Shown piece by piece: positions 5,678 to 12,932 of a stretch of DNA of 13,211 bases (positions are counted from its first letter, which is position 1; each line of letters opens with the position of its first letter). Source of the stretch: Actinomycetota bacterium (lineage in GTDB: Bacteria > Actinomycetota > Actinomycetes > S36-B12 > UBA5976); assembly GCA_947491175.1 (NCBI GenBank), contig CANLIF010000024.1:1-13211 (forward strand), given 5' to 3'. Under the pieces are notes generated by a model. That model searched no databases. It saw only the letters and a program-made list of their open reading frames with translations, and was not told where the DNA came from. Position numbers and translations under genes: made by a program.

Positions 5678-6238
5678 TTAGTTGACTCGACCTAAATAGG
5701 AACCGTCTCTAGTGTCTACTTTAACTTTGGTATTCGATTCAATGAATAGCGGAACTTTGATTTCGGCTCCAGTCTCAAGCGTGGCTGGCTTACTGCCCGC
5801 ACTTGAACGATCACCTTGTAGGCCAGGTTCGGTATAGGTAATCATCAACTCGACGCTCGCTGGCAATTCCAGATAAATCGGCAGGTCGTTGTGAATCGCA
5901 ACGACTCCTTCCTGATTTTCCAACATGTACTTCGAACCGTCACCAACGATTGCGTCCGACAAGGTGTACTGTTCAAAAGTTTGTAGATCCATAAAAATCC
6001 AGCCGTCACCATCGCGATACAGAAACTGCATATTGCGCTTGTCGACTTCGGCTGTTTCCACTGACACACCAGCATTGAATGTTTTATCGACTACTTTGCC
6101 CGACAAAATGTTCTTGAGCTTGGTGCGAACAAATGCTGGACCTTTACCCGGCTTAACGTGCTGAAACTCAACAACTGCCCAGAGTTGTCCATCAATGTTG
6201 AGGACAATTCCATTTTTTAGATCATTAGTTGAGGCCAC
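5678..6238 (-). CDS. efp: Elongation factor P
   Basis: EF-P (186 residues, normal length) enters the ribosomal E site and rescues ribosomes stalled at consecutive prolines. The three-domain layout is intact: a KOW-like domain (1-65), a central OB domain (66-128) and a C-terminal OB domain ending with VDTRDGSYLGRV. The tip lysine is K32 in the loop HVKPGKGPAF. The PGKGP loop flanked by prolines is the form reported for actinobacterial EF-Ps that work with an unmodified lysine; no EpmA/EpmB or other modification gene is in the window. GTG start with a strong AAGGAG five bases upstream. It lies 20 nt after pepQ and abuts nusB. Confidence 0.96.
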   Translation of the reverse strand: MASTNDLKNGIVLNIDGQLWAVVEFQHVKPGKGPAFVRTKLKNILSGKVVDKTFNAGVSVETAEVDKRNMQFLYRDGDGWIFMDLQTFEQYTLSDAIVGDGSKYMLENQEGVVAIHNDLPIYLELPASVELMITYTEPGLQGDRSSAGSKPATLETGAEIKVPLFIESNTKVKVDTRDGSYLGRVN

Positions 6239-6243
6239 GTGCG

Positions 6244-6249
6244 CTCCTT
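6244..6249 (-). promoter_or_regulatory. Ribosome binding site of efp
   Basis: AAGGAG on the minus strand, five bases before the GTG start at 6236-6238. It supports GTG rather than any later codon as the start, and is among the strongest Shine-Dalgarno matches in the window. Confidence 0.7.
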
Positions 6250-6258
6250 GTTAGGTAT

Positions 6259-7308
6259 CTACAGTTCAAGTAATTCATAAGGTAAATTCGTCAAGTTTCG
6301 ATAGCCTTGCGAATCCACCACGATCGTGTCTTCGACTCTCACGCCACCTTTTCCTTTAAGGTAGGCACCAGGCTCGATAGTTATGACCGTATTAGGTGCA
6401 ATCTTAGCGTCTCCCGTCCGCCCAAAAAACGGTTCCTCATGGATCTCAAGCCCTACTCCATGGCCAAGTCCATGTGTGAAATATTCATGGAACCCGCTAT
6501 TAGTCATTGACTGAATAACGACTTGTTCAACATCTCTGAACTTGATGTCCGAACGAATCACATTTCGACCAGCAAGCTGGGCAGTAGATACCGCGACATG
6601 TAAATCAATCTGCCAATCGGATGGTTTTCCAACGACTGCGGTGCGGGTGCAATCAGCGTGGTAGCCGGCAAGCTTGGCACCAAAGTCAATTTTTAGGAAA
6701 TCTCCCACTTGAACTTCCCTGTCAGTTGGTTCATGATGTGGGATCGCACTATTTGAGCCGGTCGCAACTATGGAATCAAAGGCAACCCCATCGGCACCTA
6801 ACTCTCGCATTCGATTTTCAAGCGCATTTCGAATGAATTTTTCAGACTGTCCGACTTTGACAGTTTCAATAATCTCAAGATATGCCTGCGTAGATATTTC
6901 ACAAGCCGCTTGGATGAGCTGTACTTCCGAATCATCCTTAACAACCCTGAGTTGCTCGACAACTCCATCAGTGACGACAAAGTTATGGGGCAAGGTATTA
7001 GTCAGATTTTGATATGCATTTAGGGAGAGACTGCTACCTTCAACAAGTACTTCAGACTTGGAAAGGTTGCCCAATAGCAAGTCTGAAAAATTTCGTCCGA
7101 TCAAAGCAGGAAGATCAGGAACTTGTTCACGCACTTGAATCTCGTACCGGGTATCGGTTGCAATCGTTGCATCTGATTTGCTAACGAGCAGTGCTGCATT
7201 AGATCCAGTGAAGCCCGTTAGGTACTGAATGTTAATCAAATTCGTGACGAAGAAATGTTGGCCGGGCCCTAGGTTGTCCTGGAGCCGGCTTAAGCGAGCT
7301 AATGTCAC
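6259..7308 (-). CDS. pepQ: M24-family Xaa-Pro aminopeptidase/dipeptidase
   Basis: This 349-residue metallopeptidase removes N-terminal residues preceding proline or splits Xaa-Pro dipeptides. It has a creatinase-type N-terminal domain (about 5-120, with NLINIQYLTGFTGSNA) and a C-terminal pita-bread catalytic domain (about 127-345). All five metal ligands are present: D208 (IDFGA), D219 (HADCTRT), H283 (HGLGHGVG), E312 (TIEPG) and E326 (VRVEDT); H191-H192 before EPTDRE are the usual substrate-side histidines. The start is GTG overlapping the aroQ stop as GTGA; the N-terminus aligns with family members, so no later start is needed. Its place just before efp is conserved in many Gram-positive bacteria. 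Aminopeptidase versus prolidase cannot be told from the sequence. Confidence 0.92.
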   Translation of the reverse strand: MTLARLSRLQDNLGPGQHFFVTNLINIQYLTGFTGSNAALLVSKSDATIATDTRYEIQVREQVPDLPALIGRNFSDLLLGNLSKSEVLVEGSSLSLNAYQNLTNTLPHNFVVTDGVVEQLRVVKDDSEVQLIQAACEISTQAYLEIIETVKVGQSEKFIRNALENRMRELGADGVAFDSIVATGSNSAIPHHEPTDREVQVGDFLKIDFGAKLAGYHADCTRTAVVGKPSDWQIDLHVAVSTAQLAGRNVIRSDIKFRDVEQVVIQSMTNSGFHEYFTHGLGHGVGLEIHEEPFFGRTGDAKIAPNTVITIEPGAYLKGKGGVRVEDTIVVDSQGYRNLTNLPYELLEL

Positions 7309-7739
7309 AACTTCGCTAATGCGGATAGCGCAAGAAGGTAAGAATTCGCGCCAAAGCCACTGATTGTGCCCTTTGCAATTCCTGAGATAAATGAAGTATG
7401 CCTGAATTCTTCGCGCGCGATTGGATTACTAAGGTGAACCTCGATTAGTGGTGCAGTCAACATGGCTGCCGCATCTCTAATTGCAATTGAATAGTGAGTA
7501 AACGCCGCAGGATTCATAATGACTGGCAGTTCAGATTTTGCCGCCTCGTGTAACCAACCAATTAACGTCGCCTCATCATTGGATTGGCGAAAGTCAATCT
7601 CAAAATCAAGCGTAACTGCGGCCGCCTTACACAGACTCTCAATTTCGGCCAGCGTCAGCGTGCCATAGACATCCGCTTCTCGGGTACCGAGTTGGTCAAG
7701 GTTCGGACCATTAAGAATCATAACTTTACGCATGAACAT
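7305..7739 (-). CDS. aroQ: Type II 3-dehydroquinate dehydratase
   Basis: AroQ converts 3-dehydroquinate to 3-dehydroshikimate, the third step of the shikimate pathway, as a dodecamer in the type II family. The 144-residue length is normal. Active-site residues are present: ILNGPNL (8-14), R20 of GTRE and Y25 of VYG, N76, H82 (FTHYS), E100 and H102 of EVHLS, and R113 of REEFRHTS. RQSNDE (51-56) is the usual flexible-loop neighbour. REP of the consensus reads REA, a minor change. The start ATG at 7737-7739 lies 14 nt inside aroB with AGGG seven bases upstream; a second in-frame ATG at 7731-7733 would shorten it by two residues. It overlaps pepQ by 4 nt. Confidence 0.95.
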   Translation of the reverse strand: MFMRKVMILNGPNLDQLGTREADVYGTLTLAEIESLCKAAAVTLDFEIDFRQSNDEATLIGWLHEAAKSELPVIMNPAAFTHYSIAIRDAAAMLTAPLIEVHLSNPIAREEFRHTSFISGIAKGTISGFGANSYLLALSALAKL

Positions 7740-8814
7740 CAGCCTGCCCTAATTTTGCATACGCAGCAATGAGCAACGCCGAGTCAGGGCCTTCGAGTAT
7801 TGTTGGTTTTCCAACATGTTCAAGCACGATGAATCTAAGTTTTGAACCGCGACTCTTTTTATCTATTCGCATCGCGTCATGCAACTGCTCGAAAGCTCCA
7901 CGATTGTAGGTAACTGGCAAACCGACGCCACTTAGAATTCTTCGGTGGCGCTCAGCCACTTCTGGATCAAGTCGTCCCGCCAGCTGCGCAAGATGGGCTA
8001 CAAACATCATTCCAACACTTACGGCGTTGCCATGTCGCCAGGTGTAATTTTCAATCCGCTCAACCGCGTGACCAAACGTGTGACCATAGTTAAGAATCTC
8101 GCGTCCAGTTGAGGTACCTAACGTTTCACGTAAGTCGTTTCCAACCACATCAGCCTTAACTTGAATCGCTCGGGCGATGATCTCTGGCGTGTGCTCCCAG
8201 TTTGGACCTTGCGCCCCAGCCAAATCAGATTCAATTAAGTTAAGTATTCCTTCGTCCCTGATAAAACCGCACTTAACAACTTCAGCTAGTCCACCAACAT
8301 AGTCCTCGTGGGACTGGCTATCCAGGAAATTCATGTCGCAAACAACGGCTACTGGTGAAAAGATGGCACCAACCAGATTCTTACCTTCACCGGTGTTGAT
8401 TCCGGTCTTTCCACCTACCGCAGCGTCCACCATCGCCAAAAGAGTAGTCGGAACGTGAATAATCCTCACACCCCGCAACCAGGTGGCAGCAACGAAACCT
8501 GCAAGGTCTGTGGTGGCTCCACCGCCCAACGAAACAATAATGTCATTGCGAGTAAATCCGGCTTTTCCTAGTGCCATCCAGCAAAATTCCATCACTGAAG
8601 CAGTCTTGGCATTTTCGGCATCAGGAATCTCAATTGAAATCGTTTCTACATCGACAAATGTTTGAACCAATTGACCGGCAAGCGTCTGCATCGATTGCGG
8701 GTGAATAACAGCGATCCGGGATGCTCCAACTATGTGATTAAGTACTTCAGAAACAATGTCACGGCCAACGAAAACTTGGTATTCATGCTCAGCAGTTACC
8801 GTTATCGACTTCAT
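7726..8814 (-). CDS. aroB: 3-dehydroquinate synthase
   Basis: AroB cyclises DAHP to 3-dehydroquinate (shikimate step two) using NAD and a divalent metal. The 362-residue protein has the NAD-binding SLGGGATTDLAGF (95-107), RGVRIIHVPTTLLAMVD (114-130), GGKTGIN (134-140), and metal ligands E178 (GLAEVVK), H245 (NYGHTFGHA) and H261 (WRHGNAV), with K181 as the conserved active-site lysine. Spacing between the two metal histidines (16) matches the Aspergillus AROM enzyme. The start overlaps the aroK stop as ATGA; the upstream purine run is a weak Shine-Dalgarno sequence, so expression probably depends on coupling. The end overlaps aroQ by 14 nt. Confidence 0.96.
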   Translation of the reverse strand: MKSITVTAEHEYQVFVGRDIVSEVLNHIVGASRIAVIHPQSMQTLAGQLVQTFVDVETISIEIPDAENAKTASVMEFCWMALGKAGFTRNDIIVSLGGGATTDLAGFVAATWLRGVRIIHVPTTLLAMVDAAVGGKTGINTGEGKNLVGAIFSPVAVVCDMNFLDSQSHEDYVGGLAEVVKCGFIRDEGILNLIESDLAGAQGPNWEHTPEIIARAIQVKADVVGNDLRETLGTSTGREILNYGHTFGHAVERIENYTWRHGNAVSVGMMFVAHLAQLAGRLDPEVAERHRRILSGVGLPVTYNRGAFEQLHDAMRIDKKSRGSKLRFIVLEHVGKPTILEGPDSALLIAAYAKLGQADVHA

Positions 8815-9323
8815 TTCGTATCTTTTTTCTTGAATTCTGCAACGATTTCAGTAACAACCTCAGATGGAATCAATTTCGAGGTGTCGACAGCAATCTTTGC
8901 TACTTCTTTGTAAAACGGTTCCCGAACTGCCATCAAGTCCGCCAACTGTCCACGTACATTGCCCAGCAACAACGGTCGGTTGCGATTCATGCCCACACGA
9001 TCGACTGCTTGAGCTAAGCCTGCAACTAACCAAACGGTCTTAGCGCTCTTCACTTTGGCTCTGGTGTCATCATTGCCAAGTGAACCGCCTCCTAGAGCTA
9101 GCACGGTATTACTCGAATCAAGTAGATCAATGATCACATCATGTTCGATCTGGCGAAACGCTGATTCGCCATCCTGGGTAAATATGTCAGAAACACTTTT
9201 ACCAGTGCGGCTCTCAATTACCTGATCACTATCGAGAAAATCCAGACCTAATTCTTTTGCCAAAAGTTTTCCTACGGTAGTTTTTCCCGCACCAGGAACC
9301 CCTACTAAAACAATGGTCGACAT
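8811..9323 (-). CDS. aroK: Shikimate kinase
   Basis: AroK phosphorylates shikimate with ATP (step five). With the ATG at 9321-9323 it is 170 residues: Walker A GVPGAGKTT (8-16), D33 (shikimate and Mg region) and R57 of FRQIE, GGG at 78-80, LID arginine R116 (NRNRP) and R134 of VREPFY. These match the substrate- and ATP-binding residues of M. tuberculosis AroK. I prefer this ATG because AAGGA lies seven bases upstream; the longer reading frame begins with TTG overlapping the aroC stop and adds only two residues. It begins 2 nt after aroC and overlaps aroB by 4 nt. No key residue is missing. Confidence 0.95.
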   Translation of the reverse strand: MSTIVLVGVPGAGKTTVGKLLAKELGLDFLDSDQVIESRTGKSVSDIFTQDGESAFRQIEHDVIIDLLDSSNTVLALGGGSLGNDDTRAKVKSAKTVWLVAGLAQAVDRVGMNRNRPLLLGNVRGQLADLMAVREPFYKEVAKIAVDTSKLIPSEVVTEIVAEFKKKDTK

Positions 9324-9325
9324 GA

Positions 9326-10501
9326 TCAAATCCTTAGATTCGATTTAAATGATTGCATGTTTCGTGCGGTCTCAGAAATATGATCGCCACCGAATTTCTC
9401 CAGCAACGCCTCGGCTAGAACCAATGCAACCATAGCCTCAGCCACAACACCTGCGGCTGGTACTGCGCAAGCATCACTACGTTGGGAAATGGCGGTTGCA
9501 GCCTCACCTGTGTTCACATCGATGGTAGATAGCGCGCGTGGCACAGTAGAAATAGGTTTCATTGCAGCTCGGACTCGGATCGCATCCCCAGTACTCATGC
9601 CACCTTCAGTGCCACCGCTTCGCGCGGTTTCCCGATGTAACTCACCGTCTTCACGGAAAATTTCATCGTGTGCCATAGATCCTCGACGTCGAGAGGTTTC
9701 AAAGCCGTCGCCAACTTCTACACCTTTGATGGCCTGAATTCCCATTAGCGCTGCAGCAAGCTTGCTATCAAGCCGGCGGTCCCAGTGCACATGCGAACCA
9801 AGACCTACCGGAACGCCGTGCGCGACCACTTCTACGACTCCACCCAAGGTGTCACCATCAGATTGAGCGGCTGAAATTTCTACTTGCATAGCTGCACTCG
9901 CAGTGGCAGAAAAACATCGCACCGGATCTCGATCGATCTTTTCCAGATCTGAAAAATTAGGGATTTCGTCCGAGTCGGTTTCCACGGTTCCAACACTGAC
10001 CACGTGACTCAACACGGTGATTCCTGCTGCTTGGTATAAGAATTTCTTGGCAACTTCACCGAGGGCAACACGAGCCGCAGTCTCTCGGGCACTAGCTCGT
10101 TCTAGGATCGGGCGCGCATCAGTATGTGAATATTTTTGCATGCCGGCCAAGTCGGCGTGGCCTGGCCTTGGTCGAGTGAGCGGTGCATTGCGAGCAATGC
10201 TTTCGAGATCCTGCGCTAAAACGGAATCAGCGGACATAACGTCCTGCCATTTTGGCCACTCGGAGTTTGCAATGTTTATTGCAACTGGGCCACCTTGGGT
10301 CAATCCATGACGAATACCACCGGTAATGGTGACTGCATCTTGCTCGAATTTCATTCGAGCACCACGTCCAAACCCGAGTCGCCGTCTAGCAAGGGCTGAG
10401 TCAATGTCCGAGGTTTGCACTTCAATGCCAGCGGGCAAGCCTTCAATAATCGCCGACAACGCAGGACCGTGAGATTCTCCAGCGGTTAACCAACGCAACA
10501 T
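9326..10501 (-). CDS. aroC: Chorismate synthase
   Basis: AroC makes chorismate from EPSP, using reduced FMN (last step of the shikimate pathway). The 391-residue protein carries the family signatures: RWLTAGESHGPAL at the start (H11), RRRLGFGRGARMK, then RPGHADLAGMQKYSHTDARP with the second active-site histidine region, ERASARETAARVALG, GGTEGGMSTGD and KPISTVPRALS, plus the C-terminal RSDACAVPAAGVVAEAM. Length is normal for bacteria. It starts 45 nt after aroE, the largest gap in the operon; a GGTG-containing purine stretch lies upstream of the ATG but is not a strong Shine-Dalgarno sequence. No clear promoter was seen in that gap. Confidence 0.97.
   Translation of the reverse strand: MLRWLTAGESHGPALSAIIEGLPAGIEVQTSDIDSALARRRLGFGRGARMKFEQDAVTITGGIRHGLTQGGPVAINIANSEWPKWQDVMSADSVLAQDLESIARNAPLTRPRPGHADLAGMQKYSHTDARPILERASARETAARVALGEVAKKFLYQAAGITVLSHVVSVGTVETDSDEIPNFSDLEKIDRDPVRCFSATASAAMQVEISAAQSDGDTLGGVVEVVAHGVPVGLGSHVHWDRRLDSKLAAALMGIQAIKGVEVGDGFETSRRRGSMAHDEIFREDGELHRETARSGGTEGGMSTGDAIRVRAAMKPISTVPRALSTIDVNTGEAATAISQRSDACAVPAAGVVAEAMVALVLAEALLEKFGGDHISETARNMQSFKSNLRI
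9331..9335 (-). promoter_or_regulatory. Ribosome binding site that sets the aroK start
   Basis: AAGGA within the last codons of aroC, seven bases before the ATG at 9321-9323. The alternative TTG at 9327-9329 would be one base from it, too close, so the ATG is the better start. Confidence 0.7.
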
Positions 10502-10546
10502 GGCTCTATTCTTTCACCTTTTAGGCAATAACACCGAATTGAACGC

Positions 10547-11362
10547 CTAGATTGTGCTTAATCCCCTGCTTAAGAGTTCGGCGTTTAAAGCACTGCGCAT
10601 TTGATCAATGGGAGCCGGTTCACCCGTCATCAAAGTGATCTGATGACCAGCCTGATGTAACAGCATGCTTAGTCCGGAAACTATCTCTCCTCCAGTAACC
10701 GCCCAAAAAGCCGCCAATTGAGTCGGCCATGGGTTGTATACCACGTCAAGGAGTAATCCAGTAGGTGACAGCACGTCACGCGCAACCTCGTCTAATACAC
10801 CTAACGGTGTTGTGTTGATGACAACATCTGCAGTCATCCAGTCTGAATCATGAATTGCCGTGTTTTCGAACTGCACACCAATTTCATTCGCGATGGCCGC
10901 CATGCGTTCAATGTCAGATACATTCCGCGCGACACAATTAACACTGCTCGCACCTAGTGTGTGTAACGCCACAAGAGCTGACCTAGCGGTAGCGCCAGAT
11001 CCAAAGATTACGGCTGATGAGATCTGTGCAGCCTCCGCCTCAGCTAAGGCATCAACTATTCCGAGTACGTCAGTATTAAATGCCTGAATCCCCTCCCTAA
11101 AGACCAGAGTGTTAATCGATCCCGTGATATTTGCAAACTCATCACAAGTATCAGCAAAACTGAAAGCAACTTCCTTTAATGGCATAGTCAGCGAGGCGCC
11201 CAGCCAATTGCTGTCCACACCTGCCAAGAAATTCTCAAGCTCCGTTTCTTTGACTTCGATTGCAGAATATGTGTGCGCAAGATCAAGCGCTGCATACGCT
11301 GCAGCGTGAAGTACTGGAGACAACGAATGTGCAACTGGACTCCCTAGTACTGCTGCCCGCAC
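10547..11362 (-). CDS. aroE: Shikimate 5-dehydrogenase
   Basis: AroE reduces 3-dehydroshikimate to shikimate with NADPH (step four). Using the GTG at 11360-11362 it is 271 residues. The substrate-binding domain has SLSPVLHAAAY (13-23), SLTMPLKE with catalytic K63, N84 in GSINT and catalytic D98 in NTDVLG. The nucleotide-binding domain has FGSGATARSALVAL, then INTTPLGV and DVVYNPWPT, and the C-terminal GLSMLLHQAGHQ closes the active site. I moved the start three codons in from the longest frame (GTG at 11369-11371): AGGAG is only one base from that codon but ten bases from this one, and MRAAVLGSPVAHSLSP is the family-like N-terminus. It overlaps the mltG stop by 1 nt (TAGTG). Confidence 0.94.
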   Translation of the reverse strand: MRAAVLGSPVAHSLSPVLHAAAYAALDLAHTYSAIEVKETELENFLAGVDSNWLGASLTMPLKEVAFSFADTCDEFANITGSINTLVFREGIQAFNTDVLGIVDALAEAEAAQISSAVIFGSGATARSALVALHTLGASSVNCVARNVSDIERMAAIANEIGVQFENTAIHDSDWMTADVVINTTPLGVLDEVARDVLSPTGLLLDVVYNPWPTQLAAFWAVTGGEIVSGLSMLLHQAGHQITLMTGEPAPIDQMRSALNAELLSRGLSTI

Positions 11363-12474
11363 TAGAAACACACTCCTGGATTTGAATCGCAGAAAGCTAA
11401 TAAGTCAGCTTTCCAAGTCAAGAACTCGGAATATGAGCGCGTGAACTTGGTTTCCTTGGTATTGAGGTCAACTGTAATGAAGAATAGCCAATCTCCAGCT
11501 GCTGGATTAAGGGCAGCTTCTAGCGCCAGTGCTCCCGGACTATCGATCGGTGTCGGTGGCAGACCTGATCTTAGGTAGACGTTGTACGGGGTGTCTTGAT
11601 TTAAAAGTTCAGTCGTGAGAAGCACGTCCATCTTACCCAGTCCATAGTTAACGCTGGAGTCAAACTGTAACGGCATAGGTTCAGCCAATCGGTTGTAAAC
11701 AACACGAGCAACCTTGTCGAAATCTCTGGGTTGACCTTCACCTTCGAGCAAGGAAGCGACGATCACTATCTCGTAGACAGATCGGCCCATTTCTTTTGCT
11801 CTAGCCTCTAGATTGATTTTCGTGGCCTCATCATTGAACCGCGCGATCATTGCGCCAATCATTTGTTCTGCAGTTGTACCAGGTGCAAAATCATATGTTG
11901 CCGGGAACAGGAATCCCTCTGGATTCCCATCTGCGTAATCGGGCAAGCCCAAGTTGGTTGCATTTGCAACTGCTGCTTCAAATTCTGTAATGGGTAAACC
12001 AGATTGTGCGGCAAGTTTCTCAATTGTCCAGGTCAGACGTTTTCCTTCTGGAATTACTATTTTCGTGACCACGCGATTAGCTGAATCCAAGAGCGCCAAA
12101 ATCGCACTGGAACTTTTCATTTGTAGGAGCAAGTTGTAAACACCAGGTGCGATAGAAGCACTATCGGGATTGTCATTGGCAGCCGCAATAAAGCCATCCA
12201 CTGACTCCACCACCCCAAGTGCTTTGAGGTTGTTTGCTATCTGAGCCAAAGTCTCACCAGGTTCGATCTGAACCTGAACTGAGCCCGATCCTGGGCCAGG
12301 AAAATCTGGTACACCTGAAACGCGTGAAATGACTTTTGGTGCCAAGAGTCCAGCAGCGGCAATAACCGCCAGCACAAAAATCAGCAGAGAAACAAGTGAC
12401 TTCTTTTTAGCGCCTTGTTTTGGCGGTGTCGGTTCTGGAGAAGAGACATTTCTAAACAAATCGATGTTGCTCAT
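11362..12474 (-). CDS. mltG: Endolytic murein transglycosylase MltG (YceG-like)
   Basis: MltG cuts nascent glycan strands at the membrane and is thought to end their synthesis. The 370-residue protein has a lysine/proline-rich cytoplasmic tail (1-26), one transmembrane helix (about 27-48), a LysM-like subdomain (66-125, IEPGETLAQIANNL) and the YceG catalytic domain (about 135-350). The catalytic glutamate is E244 in ASLLEGEG (E218 in E. coli, where the motif reads IEKE-like). FDSSVNYGLG, TPYNVYLRSGLPPTPI and SPGALALEAALNP are diagnostic. The last nine residues hold two cysteines (C362, C369) outside the cell. ATG start overlapping the ruvX stop (TAATG), with strong GGAGAGGAAG upstream. ruvX-mltG-aroE order is typical of actinobacteria. 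Confidence 0.94.
   Translation of the reverse strand: MSNIDLFRNVSSPEPTPPKQGAKKKSLVSLLIFVLAVIAAAGLLAPKVISRVSGVPDFPGPGSGSVQVQIEPGETLAQIANNLKALGVVESVDGFIAAANDNPDSASIAPGVYNLLLQMKSSSAILALLDSANRVVTKIVIPEGKRLTWTIEKLAAQSGLPITEFEAAVANATNLGLPDYADGNPEGFLFPATYDFAPGTTAEQMIGAMIARFNDEATKINLEARAKEMGRSVYEIVIVASLLEGEGQPRDFDKVARVVYNRLAEPMPLQFDSSVNYGLGKMDVLLTTELLNQDTPYNVYLRSGLPPTPIDSPGALALEAALNPAAGDWLFFITVDLNTKETKFTRSYSEFLTWKADLLAFCDSNPGVCF
11373..11377 (-). promoter_or_regulatory. Ribosome binding site that sets the aroE start
   Basis: AGGAG inside the end of mltG, ten bases before the GTG at 11360-11362 and one base before the GTG at 11369-11371. The spacing favours the inner GTG. Confidence 0.6.
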
Positions 12475-12929
12475 TAACTAACTTCCTCTCCAACTAAGCC
12501 ATCGGAATGTCGCTCCGAATCAAGTGCATGTTCCAGAATCACGACAGCAGCCGCTTGATCTATTGCCTCACGACTTTGCTTAACGTTGCGACCTGCCTCG
12601 CGCATTCCACGTTGTGCGGTTACCGTACTCAATCTTTCATCGATCATTCGAACGCAGGAATTTGAGTTTGCAAGCAGGGTGGATAGTTCACGCGCAAAAT
12701 CCCAAGCTGATTCTGTGCTGGCTGTAGCTCGGCCCGCCAAGCTGATTGGATTACCAACATAAACACAAATGGCGTCGAGATCTTGAACTAGAGCAACTAC
12801 CTCACTGAGCGCCTCTGGCCCGGCAGTAATAGTTACCAGTGGGGTTGCAAGTAGCCCTTCACGATCACATTTCGCCACGCCAATTCGCACCGAACCAACG
12901 TCGAGGGCTATCCGAACGCCTGTGATCAT
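12474..12929 (-). CDS. ruvX: Putative pre-16S rRNA nuclease / Holliday junction resolvase RuvX (YqgF)
   Basis: This 151-residue RNase H-fold protein belongs to the YqgF/RuvX family. Acidic active-site positions are D10 (RIALDVGSVRIG), D97-E98 (MIDERLST) and D124 (AIDQAAAVVILEH), spaced as expected. GNPISLAGR (59-67) replaces the common GLPL-x-L-x-G motif but keeps its pattern. E. coli YqgF takes part in 16S rRNA 5'-end processing, while the M. tuberculosis homologue is reported to resolve Holliday junctions; sequence alone does not decide. It begins 3 nt after the alaS stop without an evident Shine-Dalgarno sequence, so reinitiation after alaS is likely. It overlaps mltG by 1 nt. Confidence 0.92.
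   Translation of the reverse strand: MITGVRIALDVGSVRIGVAKCDREGLLATPLVTITAGPEALSEVVALVQDLDAICVYVGNPISLAGRATASTESAWDFARELSTLLANSNSCVRMIDERLSTVTAQRGMREAGRNVKQSREAIDQAAAVVILEHALDSERHSDGLVGEEVS
12482..12491 (-). promoter_or_regulatory. Ribosome binding site of mltG
   Basis: GGAGAGGAAG inside the end of ruvX, seven bases before the mltG ATG (12472-12474). It is a long purine-rich match that allows efficient initiation in addition to TAATG coupling. Confidence 0.65.
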
Positions 12930-12932
12930 GTG

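Noticed and set aside
9489..10310. Plus-strand open frames of 82 and 97 codons inside aroC
   Set aside because: They are antisense shadows of a well-conserved gene; composition is serine/alanine/proline rich as expected from the opposite strand of coding DNA.
10502..10546. Possible promoter in the aroE-aroC gap
   Set aside because: A TATTGC-like box exists but no matching -35 at a proper distance; 45 nt is compatible with simple operon read-through.
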